Of a stretch of 64,000 bases of DNA, positions 55,140-64,000 are shown one piece after another (the first letter of the stretch is position 1; the number at the start of each line of letters is the position of its first letter). The stretch covers positions 149,747,010 through 149,811,009 of the forward strand of contig CM077167.1 in NCBI GenBank assembly GCA_039583875.1, given 5' to 3'. The position numbers and the translations under genes are program-made. This DNA comes from Platanthera guangdongensis (taxonomy: Eukaryota > Streptophyta > Magnoliopsida > Asparagales > Orchidaceae). The notes under the pieces were generated by a model that was not told where the DNA came from, did not search any database, and saw only the letters and a list, made by a program, of their open reading frames with translations.

Positions 55140-56820
55140 TCATTATCAGTTGTAAAGTCATGGGTCTGGGTTGGTGACCAAAAACAGTCCTCATCCAAAC
55201 AACAAGACCCATAAATACTCAAGGGTTCAACGACGGCAACCCTAAGGTCCAACACACCAAGACAACCATCCCAAATCGGAAGGTGTCGACACTAAGCCAG
55301 AAGGTGTCGACACTAAGCCAGAAGGTGTCGACACTAAGCCAGAAGGTGTCGACACTAAGCCAGAAGGTGTCAACACTAAGCCAGAAGGTGTCGACACTAA
55401 GCCAGAAGGTGTGGACACTAAGCCAAAAGGTGTCGACACTAAGCTAGAAGGTGTCGACACTAAGCGAGAAGGTGTCGACACTAAGACAGAAGGTGTCGAG
55501 TCCCTCTCGACACCAAAGTCTAAGCGGGGAAGGCGTCGAGTCTACTCGACGCCGCGTTGAGTGAGCTCCACTCACTCAACGCCAAAAGACTTAGCCGCAA
55601 ATCCACTAGCTGGACGATGACGTCGAGTGAGTTCAGCTCACTCACCGCCAGAAGACTTAGAGAAAATAAAATTCTAATTCTTCTTTCTACCCCTTCTACC
55701 CGGCTACATCTATCCCCCAAGCTAGGCTAATTAGCAAACTACAACTCTACCTCCAGCCACTACCTAGACACAAGACCAGCAACCAGGAGAGAGAAAAAAT
55801 TATTGAAATCTGGCAGACCTAGCTCGGGACAGAGGCTGCAGCAGCCTAGCTTCTACTTCCAGGAAAAATTGAAAACAAGCATAAATGAAAGAAGCTTGGC
55901 AAGGGCAAAGAGCACCACTTGCCTCAAACTTCAGGACACAGTAGCAATCCTTCCAAACTCCAGCATCAGCGGCAAGATCAGCCGCAAAAACAGCAAACCT
56001 AAAGCTAAGATGGAAAGAAAACTGAGCAACACGGAAACCCTAGCTTCTAAGACAGCTCTAGAGCAAGCAAAACTTACCTAAGGAGGAAGATCTAGGCGAG
56101 AGCAGCTCAGATCTGCCTTTACCCAAGAAATCCGGACTCTAAACCTCCAGAATTCGCCGGTCGGAGCTCCAGCACCTCCGCCGCCCGATTCCTTCCTTGA
56201 TTCCTTCCGCTGGAAGCTTCTCGTCCGGTTTGGGGAAGAGCACTATCTAAACTATGATAAAATAACTGGCCACTAGAAACAAAGCATATAAACATAATAT
56301 AAGCCACTAATATTATAGAAGTATAGTCAGCCACTTAGCTAAAAGTTAACATATATAATCAGCCACTTGAGCTCCAGCACTCAAGCTTATATATATATAT
56401 GTAAATCAAGCTAAATCCCAAGCTAAAAAATCAAGCTAATATATATGTATACATACATATGAAGCCAAGCAAAACCGGCCACTGACGCGAAAAACAAACA
56501 ATCTCGGAATTCGACGAAACTCGCACCATAGCTAAACACCCATGCTACGAAAACAATGGCGAAGTCGAGAATAACATCCGACGATCAAAACTCGGGCTAA
56601 CATCTCCCGAATCCAAAACACAAGCATTCCCTGAGAGGCTCTGACGAGTCACCAAAAACAGACTCCGGCTAGCTGGGGAACCTTGCAAACAGGCTACAAA
56701 ACAAGCCACTAAGAACTCCTCAAGAGCTAAGACGACGCTCTAACAATGGCAAAGACCAGAAATGCGTCAACGTAACGCCAAACAATGATTAAATAATCAC
56801 AGGAAAACCGGGGGCGTTAC
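55140..56820 (-). repeat. Putative Ty3-type LTR or leader (E2), minus strand
   Basis: The minus strand begins TGTAACGCCCCCGG at 56820, a usual Ty3 LTR start. It has a TATATATATAAGC stretch (about 56385-56400) and a CCTTAGGTAAGT donor-like site near 56085, and carries the 21-bp minisatellite further on. The other end was not found. Confidence 0.4.
55279..55502. repeat. 21-bp minisatellite carrying GTGTCGACAC
   Basis: About 10.5 head-to-tail copies of AAGGTGTCGACACTAAGCCAG, nearly perfect, with a few single changes (GTGTCAACAC, GTGTGGACAC). It is followed by related GGCGTCGAGTC... and GAGTGAGCTC words to about 55650. The palindrome is the one found in elements B and C, but the flanks are unrelated. 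Confidence 0.93.
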
Positions 56821-57179
56821 ATCTCTACCCGTGTCACTGCACATGATACACTTCGTCGATCTTGACTAGTTTCGTCGATCTCGACACACACACGGGTAGG
56901 GACATGCCCGTATCTCTACCCGTGTCACGTCACACGGGTAGTGACACGCCCGTGTCACTACCCTTGTCCTTCTCTGGACATACTCGAGTCGTCGACTCGA
57001 GAGCTGGGCTCTCCCACATGGGTAGGGCACACCCGTGTCTCTACTCGTGTCCTATGCTTGACTGATTTCTCCTCCTATTTACAAGTACAGCCCAGTTTCC
57101 AGCATTCCCATGAGCTCAAGTCAGCTCTCCTAACTCAAAAATGCGCACGAGGGGCCTCGTGCGAATCGGGACGTTACAC
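56821..57179 (-). repeat. Ty3-type LTR fragment (E1), minus strand
   Basis: The minus strand begins TGTAACGTCCCGATTCG at 57179 and breaks off where E2 begins. It holds D-like inverted words: GTGACACG/CGTGTCAC at 56941-56958 and CTCGAGTC/GACTCGAG at 56983-57001, plus TCGTCGATC and CTACCCGTGTC repeats. Confidence 0.5.
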
Positions 57180-58650
57180 ATTTTATGATAATAACGTTTT
57201 TGATCAAACTCATTATATCAAATATGTCGCCCCAAACGAAGCCCTAATTTATCCCGGACAAAACCTGACCCAAAGCCCAAAATTAACTCTGCATAGGTGG
57301 ATCCGCTGGTCATGTGGCTTGAATCATAACGATGTGAGATGACTTCAATAAAAATTAACTCTAGTGTTATTCAACACAATATATTAGATGCACTAATGAT
57401 AACTAAATATAGTGATTAAGTATTTGTTTAGGTCAGTGCTGGCAATTAGTACTTTCTTTTAGCCATAGTTTGGCTCAACTTATACTTGCTATAGGTGTGC
57501 ATTTAACGCCCCAGCAATACTTTCTTTTTTTTATTTTTTTAACACAAGGTTGTGTCGGGAAAGAACTGCAACCATGTGCTTTCCAAAGTTAGAAGAGAGG
57601 TATTAATCACCGCCCATTCCATGTGTTGAATAAAGTAAAGAGAGATTTATCCAATTTATTTTATTTTATTGTGGGCCCCACTTTTTTGTGGATTTTATGT
57701 AAACTTTATGTGCTTGTAGTCCCGTCCAAAATAATACGTGTGTGACGGAAACCCCACAATTTACTACATGTACATGCTAAAAACTAAAAGATAACACAAA
57801 ATTAAAACTACTACAATAGTTATCTCAAAGTTTATTTTGTCAATTAGTGGAAGCGGATAATATATAAATCTTAGAACAGGAATATTCATTGCTAATCAAT
57901 AAGAATGAAATAAAGTCGCTTGTTTTTTTTAAAAATAAAATAAAATGATAAATATAAATAAATATGTCTACATTATATTAAAGTATCAAACAATACTTGA
58001 TAATTGTTAAACATTCATAAAATTTTTAAAGTAGTAAATAAATGTCATACATAGAAAATAAAATAATAAATACAGCTTATAAGATATATATAATTGTAAG
58101 TAATTAAAATAATAAATTTTAAGACATTATAAATTTGAATTATATTTATAAATTTAAAAATAATAAATAGATGCGTCGTTCCGAAATAAAATGGTAAATA
58201 AATGTGTCATACTTAAAAAATAAAATGATAGATACATGTGAAATAAATACAAAATAAATGTTTAATGAATATGAAATAAAAAGGAAAATATATGTGTAAC
58301 GAATAAAAAGTAAAAAGATAAATAAATGTGTCTTGCATAAAAATTGAACTCATGACTATATAATAAAATACTAAAAACTTTACCAACTTATCAAAGAGAC
58401 AAACATATATATTTTGTTAATAATATTATATATATTTAAAATCAAACAAATAAAAAACATGTTTTCTACTATTCAAAAGTAATATTTTTTTCCAATCAGT
58501 GTGGGTGATCGCCCACACTGGGCCCTATGTGGGTCCGCCCCTGCCCACGCACGCTCCAGGTCCTGCAACCAAATATAAATTAGTGGAAAACGAAGATCGA
58601 CTATGAGCTAACCACAACTATGTAACTGTTTACCCCTAAGTCCACAATCA
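57180..58650. other. AT-rich region with poly-A/T and AATAAA-type words
   Basis: Very AT-rich between 57780 and 58480, with repeated AAATAAATG-like words. CAGTGTGGGTGATCGCCCAC near 58497 starts an imperfect 24-bp palindrome. No genes. Confidence 0.45.
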
Positions 58651-58689
58651 CCTCTATGACGATAGCTTTTTTCCATGACCGTAGAGTTT

Positions 58690-59050
58690 GTCGCGGTCAA
58701 CCCTTTCTTGACCGCCCCTCTTATAGGTTGCGATCGGCCCTTCTGTGGCAGCGGTTAGGCCTTTTTCTGACCGTGGTGACCGCAGTGTTGCCCTTCTTAG
58801 AGGTCGCGGTCATCCCATCGATGACCTCGGTGAAGCCTTTTCTGGTCGTGATGACGGCTGTGACTGCCCCTCTTAGAGGTCGTGGTCAGCCCTTTTGTGA
58901 CCACGGTCAAGCCTGTTCTGATCGTCGTGACCGTAATGACTACACCTCTTAGAGGTCGCAGTCAGCCCTTCTTTGACCGCGGTCAGGACTTTTCTTACTG
59001 TTTGCAATCAGCCCTTTTGTGACCGCGATCATCCCCTTTTTGATCATGGT
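58690..59050 (+). repeat. 76-bp tandem repeat with TGACCGCGGTCA palindrome
   Basis: CTTAGAGGTCG recurs at 58796, 58872 and 58948 (76-bp spacing) in about four diverged units. Each has forms of the 12-bp palindrome TGACCGCGGTCA (exact at 58974-58985). A TATAAATA box at 59112-59119 follows, so this looks like the enhancer part of an LTR. Confidence 0.75.
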
Positions 59051-59390
59051 GACTACCTTTTTGGGCTTCCCTAGATTCCTAAGATTTCCCATCCAGGCAG
59101 CCTCTGATTCTTATAAATAGTGGTTAGATCCAGACTAGAGGGGACAAATGCAAGAGGCCAGAAACTGCGGTCTCGATTTTTGTGACCGCGACGACCTGGG
59201 CGACCTCTTTCTAGCAGCGAGCCATTTTCTAACTGCGAGCTTCTGACAACGGGCTTCTTTCCTACTCGTGGCAATCTCCCCCCTTTCTTCTCACTTATTC
59301 ATCTGTGACTCAAAGTAACCGTCCACTCAACAATTATCTCTCACCCTGATTTAGTTCGAATATTGTGACTTGGTACCACTTTTGGCATCA
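59051..59390 (+). repeat. Promoter-proximal and 3' part of an LTR (element F)
   Basis: Contains the TATAAATAG box and ends with TTTAGTTCGAATATTGTGAC and CACTTTTGGCATCA. The last ~130 bp match 62490-62617, so two LTR-type ends of one family lie 3.2 kb apart. Confidence 0.45.
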
Positions 59391-59679
59391 ACACAACATG
59401 CAACATTGAAATCTTGAGTTGGTGAATAACAGTCGTGCCGAAGATGTGAGATTTTGTTCAAAATTAGATCCAAACTTAAAATAGCCATAACTTTTGATCT
59501 ACTTGTTCGTATGAGCTCGGGGACATCCATGCAGTGGAGAATAGAGTTTACCCATTCGAGTTCGTTTAGCGATCTCAGACTACAAAAATTCAACTATATT
59601 TAAAAGTTATCGCAATGTTTCAATTTCGACAATTTGTATTTTAGTTAAATTGGCGGTTAATTAGGTTTGGCTGTGAGTT

Positions 59680-59805
59680 CCAACAACAACCAGACCAACC
59701 CAGCTCTGTTGATGCGGTCATGTTGGAGGCCCTTGATTCTCACCTCGAGCAGTTTAACCTTGAGACTGCTCAGCAGTTTTAGGCCTTCAATCAGTCTTTG
59801 ATCGT
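59680..59805 (+). pseudogene. Possible gag N-terminal fragment
   Basis: One plus frame reads SSVDAVMLEALDSHLEQFNL, then a stop, then AFNQSLI. It is hydrophilic and helical like retroelement gag starts and lies about 300 bp after the LTR-type end. It is cut by TGTAACGTCTC at 59806, which looks like another LTR start. Weakly supported. Confidence 0.3.
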
Positions 59806-60398
59806 GTAACGTCTCAATTTGAACTAGAGCTCTCGAGTGACTTATGTAATTGTGGGTTGGCTTGTACTTAGTAGTGTTGGGTTTCTTAGTCGGATGTACA
59901 TCACATGTGCGCAGCGGAAAAAGGAATCATGAAAACCCAAAGAGAAATGAATTTTGCGATGAACTTTGATCAAGATGTAAAAACAACTTTATATAAGTTA
60001 TAGCTTAGCGGGATTGAGTCACTACTCAACCGAGGTATTCTAAGCAAATCCGATTAACACTTGGGGTTGGAATTCCGTGTGTAGAAGTATATCAATGCCT
60101 CTATGGGTATCCACACGAGCAAGAAGAACCCTTGGAGTCTTGTCACACAAGATTTAGGTTGGAAGAAGGAATGCCCTCAACCTATCCACGAGTTTTTAGA
60201 TTCATTAAAGGAGAGGCAACGATGACGAAGAAGAAGCTTAGGAAACACTTTCTCTGCGACGACAACGGATCAGGATGGTCGGGGGCACGGAGCAGCGACT
60301 GCAACTTCTAGGTTGCGGAACAGTTCCATCGGGTAGAAGAAGTCGCCACACTCTCAATCTGGATCGATTAGGTCAAGCACACATAGAGATAACATTTA

Positions 60399-60402
<4 letters not shown>
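59806..60402. other. LTR-like debris before the AT microsatellite
   Basis: Contains TGTAACGTCTC at 59806 and TGTTGGGTTTC at 59876, both LTR-start-like, but no partner ends that I can pair. Confidence 0.3.

Positions 60403-60477
<75 letters not shown>
60403..60477. repeat. (AT)n microsatellite, about 37 repeats
   Basis: An uninterrupted AT dinucleotide run of about 75 bp. The Ile-Tyr coding frame through it has no meaning. Confidence 0.97.
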
Positions 60478-60479
<2 letters not shown>

Positions 60480-60587
60480 GAGACAGCAGTTACCCGCAGA
60501 CCAGACCGAAATCGGACTTAAAGAATCAAACTGGAGTTAACAGCATTCGTCAAGATGACACATGTATATACGACGAATCAAGGATCC

Positions 60588-60845
60588 ATTCGTCGAGATA
60601 ACACGAGAAAACTCGACGAATTTTGACAGATAAATTCTTCGAAACATCAAGAGAACATTCGACGAATCCAAGTCCAATTCGTCGAAATGTCAAAAGAGTA
60701 CTCGACAAATCCAACTCCAATTCGCCGAGATGTCAAGAGAATAGTCAACGTATCCAAGTCCAATTCGTTGAAATGTCAAGAAAATACTCGCCGAATTCAG
60801 ACCGATTCCTCGAAACATCAAGATAGTTTTTGATGAATTACCCTT
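60588..60845. repeat. ~44-bp TTCGTCGA repeat array
   Basis: About six diverged units of the form ATTCGTCGAAATGTCAAGAG followed by AATACTCGACGAATCCAAGTCC. Each unit contains TTCGTCGA and its inverse TCGACGAA, so it is another TCGA-centred palindrome array. Confidence 0.8.
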
Positions 60846-61139
60846 GAGTATTTCGACAACTCACCTGGTCATCTATATTCACAATATAGATCTCGGGCTA
60901 AAAAACCTCCAAGTCCATAATGTCATGGGATTGGCCTTTCACAACTATCATGACGATATTACACCTGTCTCGACGATAAGGGAGCTTTACAGAGCTAACA
61001 TCGGCTATAGCATTCATGTAATCGTGAGCTCTCGACGATACTTGGGATATCTCGACGATACTTGGGACATCTCGGTGGTGCTTGTAGCTAATGCCTGGTA
61101 GTAGCAGTTATCACCAAGCGGTAGCTATCATGACGACCA

Positions 61140-61440
61140 TTCATCTTATCTTGACGATGTTTGGATGGGTCTTGACGATATTTGACTGGTCAAGATGATA
61201 TTTGGACTGGTCACGACGATATTTGGACTGGTCTTGAATATTTGGAGTGGTCTAGATGATATTTGACTGGTCATGACAATATTTTGATTGGTCGCGATAA
61301 TATTTGGACTGGTCTCAATGATATTTGATTGTTCACAATGGTATTTGGCCTAGTCACAATGATATTTGACAAGTTTCGATGATATTTGTCTGGTTTGATG
61401 ATATTTGGGTTGGTTGAGACAATAGTTGGTTCATCAGAGT
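61140..61440. repeat. ~20-30-bp GATATTTG minisatellite
   Basis: About a dozen diverged units like TGGTCACGACGATATTTGGAC. Changes are mostly C-to-T or G-to-A at CGACGA, so a CG-rich ancestral unit is likely. Confidence 0.8.
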
Positions 61441-62489
61441 TAACTCCTATGGTAGTGGCTACCGTCAAGCGGTAGCGGACGGACATACAACACATACATG
61501 ATTTCATTTATTTTTGTGCCTTATCTCTGCACATTCCAAGGTTAAGAATTGATGCATGACCTATATGAGGGTGACACAAAGCTTGGGTTGACAAATCCAA
61601 AGTATGGGAAGTACTTTCCTATTAATTCTTAGTCAAATCAACCACCATTGTCTCTCACCTCAAACTCTCCGTCTTTTACTTCGAGCTTCATTCCCTCAGT
61701 CGAAGGTGGAACTCTCTCTCTCTCATTACTCAAGCTACAGACCCAACCATTTTCTTTGGAGAAATCAAGCTTGGAGCAAGATTGCTGGAAGCCGCCATCA
61801 CCATGACATCAAGAAGACAAACCAGATGCATGATGTTGAATTAGGTGAGCTTCCTCGCCTCTTCCTTGTACTAGATCTTTAGATCACAAATAAGAGAGAC
61901 ATCGAGTGCAAAAAGAGCTTGATTTCAGCGAGATTAAGGGAGATTTGTATGAAGAGATCACACTAGAACTTTTGTTCTAGGGCATCGTTCGTCATAAAAA
62001 TAATTTCAATCAATTCCTCTCTTCAATATGGAGTTATGGACTTGGTCTCATGAAGAATGGTGGTCTATAGCTGGAGCATTGGAGGAAAAAAAGGACAGTC
62101 TTATCCTATTCCTTGGCTAGAGAAAGAAGATGAACAACCTTCCTTAGATTTGCTTCAAGATCTGCATAGATTTGTTAGATGCAGACCAAACTGGATTTAT
62201 TTTGTGTATACAGCTGTGTTCAAGCCACTTTTTAGGCATGTTCCAGCCAGAATCATCCCTTGGGATCAATAAGAAAGTTGTAGACCTCGGAAAGATCTTT
62301 TTGAAAAAGGGTGGCACATTTTATGGAGAGCTTTGTAGCTCTTTAAATCTTAAGTTAAAAATGTTGTGGCGTAGACTAACTATAATCAAGTTCCCAACAA
62401 AATATTTCTTATTATACACAGCCAGGTTCAAGACTAGTTTAAGCATGATACATTTAGATCTGGACTTCGAGCTTCTAATTACAGACCTC
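61441..62489 (+). other. Leader-like region with a possible ATG exon
   Basis: 61700-61860 is CT-rich, like a 5' UTR. ATG 61803 opens MTSRRQTRCMMLN and meets GAATTAGGTGAGC, a donor-like site. This resembles the LTR exon of element D, but no matching gag was found. Confidence 0.25.
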
Positions 62490-62617
62490 TTTCCTACTCT
62501 TGACAATATCCTCCCCCTTTTTTTTCTCTTATTCATTAGTAACAGACCATTCAACAGCTATCCCTCACCCTTCTTTAGTTCGAACATTGTGACTTGATAA
62601 CACTTTTGGCATCACAG
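62490..62617 (+). repeat. Second LTR-type end matching 59270-59390
   Basis: Shares CCTCTTTCCTACTC, TCTCTTATTCAT, CCTCACCCT and TTTAGTTCGAACATTGTGAC with the first copy, ending CACTTTTGGCATCA. Confidence 0.5.
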
Positions 62618-63460
62618 TAACACCCTCACTCCTTCTGGCCTCCCTAGCAGGCCCAGACTAATATACTTCACCATACAAGTCAGTGTTTTGCTATATATTT
62701 TTATACTATAAGGAAAGACTAAAGTCACCATGGTGTAACTTTGGATACCCAAAATACCCTAAAAAATCTTCTTTATTTCAAAACTCTCTTATTTTTTTGC
62801 CATTTGGTTTTCCCGACTCGTTCCCCTCAGAATGATGCATTAATTTGCATATCCTCCTCAAAAACTACTGCTACACGTTACTCTTATCATTGACCACTGC
62901 CTGCCCGCTGAATGACTTTGTATCACGTAACCTCTACATAAACGCTAAGGTATTGGTGCATGGGTCTTTATCATGCTTCCTCCTCGACAGAGCTTCAACC
63001 ACTCCAAAGCTCCTCCTCCATAAAGTCTCCTACGCAACTCCTCCTTCCTAGCTCATTCTCGACAGATCCTTCCTCCTCACTACCTCCTAATTCAATGCTA
63101 AGGTATCGATCCAGCACACCTCCTCATTCTTACTCAGCGCACCTCCGCAGCTCTTCTTCGACAATCTCTCTTACTTAGCGCACCTCCTCATTCATTTTTT
63201 CTTTCTCCGAAGGAATAATGTGCTTCCAAGCTCAGCGCACCTCTCCTCCATTCGTACTTGGTGGCAACCTGACACTCCACGTTCTCTCCTAGTAAAGATT
63301 TCCAAGCAGTTCTTTTTCGATTTTTTGGGATTTCTCTGCTCTTTTGCGCTTTGAAATCTTTCCATTCATGTAGTTATGAACTCATATTTTTTTTATTTTC
63401 ATTCAATCAGTTATGAACCCTTATGCAGAACAATCTATTGGATTATTAGCAATCTTTTCT
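62618..63460. other. Spacer with short CAGCGCACCTCC repeats
   Basis: AGCGCACCTCC words recur at 63136-63250. No gene recognised. Confidence 0.4.
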
Positions 63461-63464
63461 ATTT

Positions 63465-63790
63465 TTTAATTCTTGTGCTAACATAGGATATATGAACACG
63501 TATTTGTGTTTATATCAATTCAGAAGTGGAACTACAGGACGGAAGAAAAGGAGGGAAATCTCAAGTTAAACAAGTCATAAACACACATTTTATTTCAGAG
63601 TGCTTATGAACACGTATTTTTTATTTTCATATTTAGAACTTGCAATCTCAAAACACGCAATCACAAGTTAGGATTTTTAATTGTTGTGCTAACATAGTGT
63701 TTATGAACACGCTTTAGATTTTTTTGTTCATGATTACATATTTTCAGAAGTGGAATTGCTGGTATAAGAGGCCTGGAAGAAAAAGTGGGA
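63465..63790. repeat. Diverged ~215-bp tandem duplication
   Basis: GTGCTAACATAG, ATGAACACG, TTCAGAAGTGGAA and GGAAGAAAA follow in the same order from about 63475 and again from about 63690. AT-rich and non-coding. Confidence 0.6.
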
Positions 63791-64000
63791 TATTACTTTA
63801 TATATTCTAGATTTTGTGTGTGAAATGTACAACTATCAATTCATTGACAATCCTAATATTGGAAATGTGAACCAGCTGCTAAAGCTATATGGGAAATGAG
63901 AAAGTGTTAACTAAGGAATAGAAGTCTAAGAGCCATTACTTCGAGAATATAATCCACATTAAATGTATTAATTACTGCAGCTATTATAAAAGCAATCCAT

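Noticed and set aside
60275..60601. 108-codon frame with a Tyr-Ile repeat
   Set aside because: The core is the (AT)n microsatellite.

Overview
This window is intergenic DNA from a large, repeat-rich flowering-plant genome. The evidence is nested Ty1/copia and Ty3/gypsy LTR retrotransposons with initiator-Met-type primer sites, a 5S-rRNA/tRNA-derived repeat cluster, an hAT-type MITE, a CACTA-like end and a small Helitron. I found no intact host gene, tRNA, rRNA or CRISPR. All retroelement genes are broken by stops or frameshifts. The species cannot be told from what I see.

Layout. 1-2687 is the 3' part of copia element A (+), inserted in the 3' LTR of copia element B (-, 2688-15667). B's 5' LTR is split by a solo LTR of A's family (13935-15527, TSD ACTTG). 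B itself interrupts the gag of a Ty3 element (H, -) at 15668. 15830-20871 holds H's leader and LTR, a CACTA-like end, a 5S/tRNA-derived foldback cluster and LTR debris. 20872-48179 is a Ty3 chromovirus (D) in a tandem form, LTR-internal-LTR-internal-LTR, enclosed by one TSD (GAAAA). D's first LTR is split by copia element C (+, 21011-33482, TSD GATTC), which is complete. 48180-64000 is older debris: an hAT MITE, copia LTRs, a Helitron, Ty3-type LTR fragments and several minisatellites.

B and C are two copies of one Sirevirus-like lineage: LTRs of about 1.85-1.95 kb, gag-pol in one frame, and a third gene (ORF3) after pol. They carry the most interesting signal. The 10-bp palindrome GTGTCGACAC is repeated about 20 times in the LTR just upstream of the LTR TATA box. 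It is repeated again (7-8 exact copies) between pol and ORF3, directly upstream of a second TATA box (TATAAATAG) about 110 bp before the ORF3 start. This looks like an internal promoter reusing the LTR enhancer to express ORF3. ORF3 shows a plant-transposon-type N-terminal domain, an acidic middle, a basic nuclear-type signal and helical C-terminal parts, but no signal peptide or membrane segment, so 'envelope' is a poor name for it.

Element D also shows something unusual. Its gag has no local ATG. An ATG exon lies inside the LTR (34344-34367) with a splice donor, and an acceptor sits just before gag (35892), so splicing would join MAPRKNAR to VTRSG. A second, 76-nt GT-AG intron between gag and protease restores the gag-pol frame. 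Both are conserved in the two D copies. Across the window, several unrelated LTR families carry arrays of TCGA- or CG-centred palindromes, and the three copia insertions with readable junctions all fall in or beside such palindromes.
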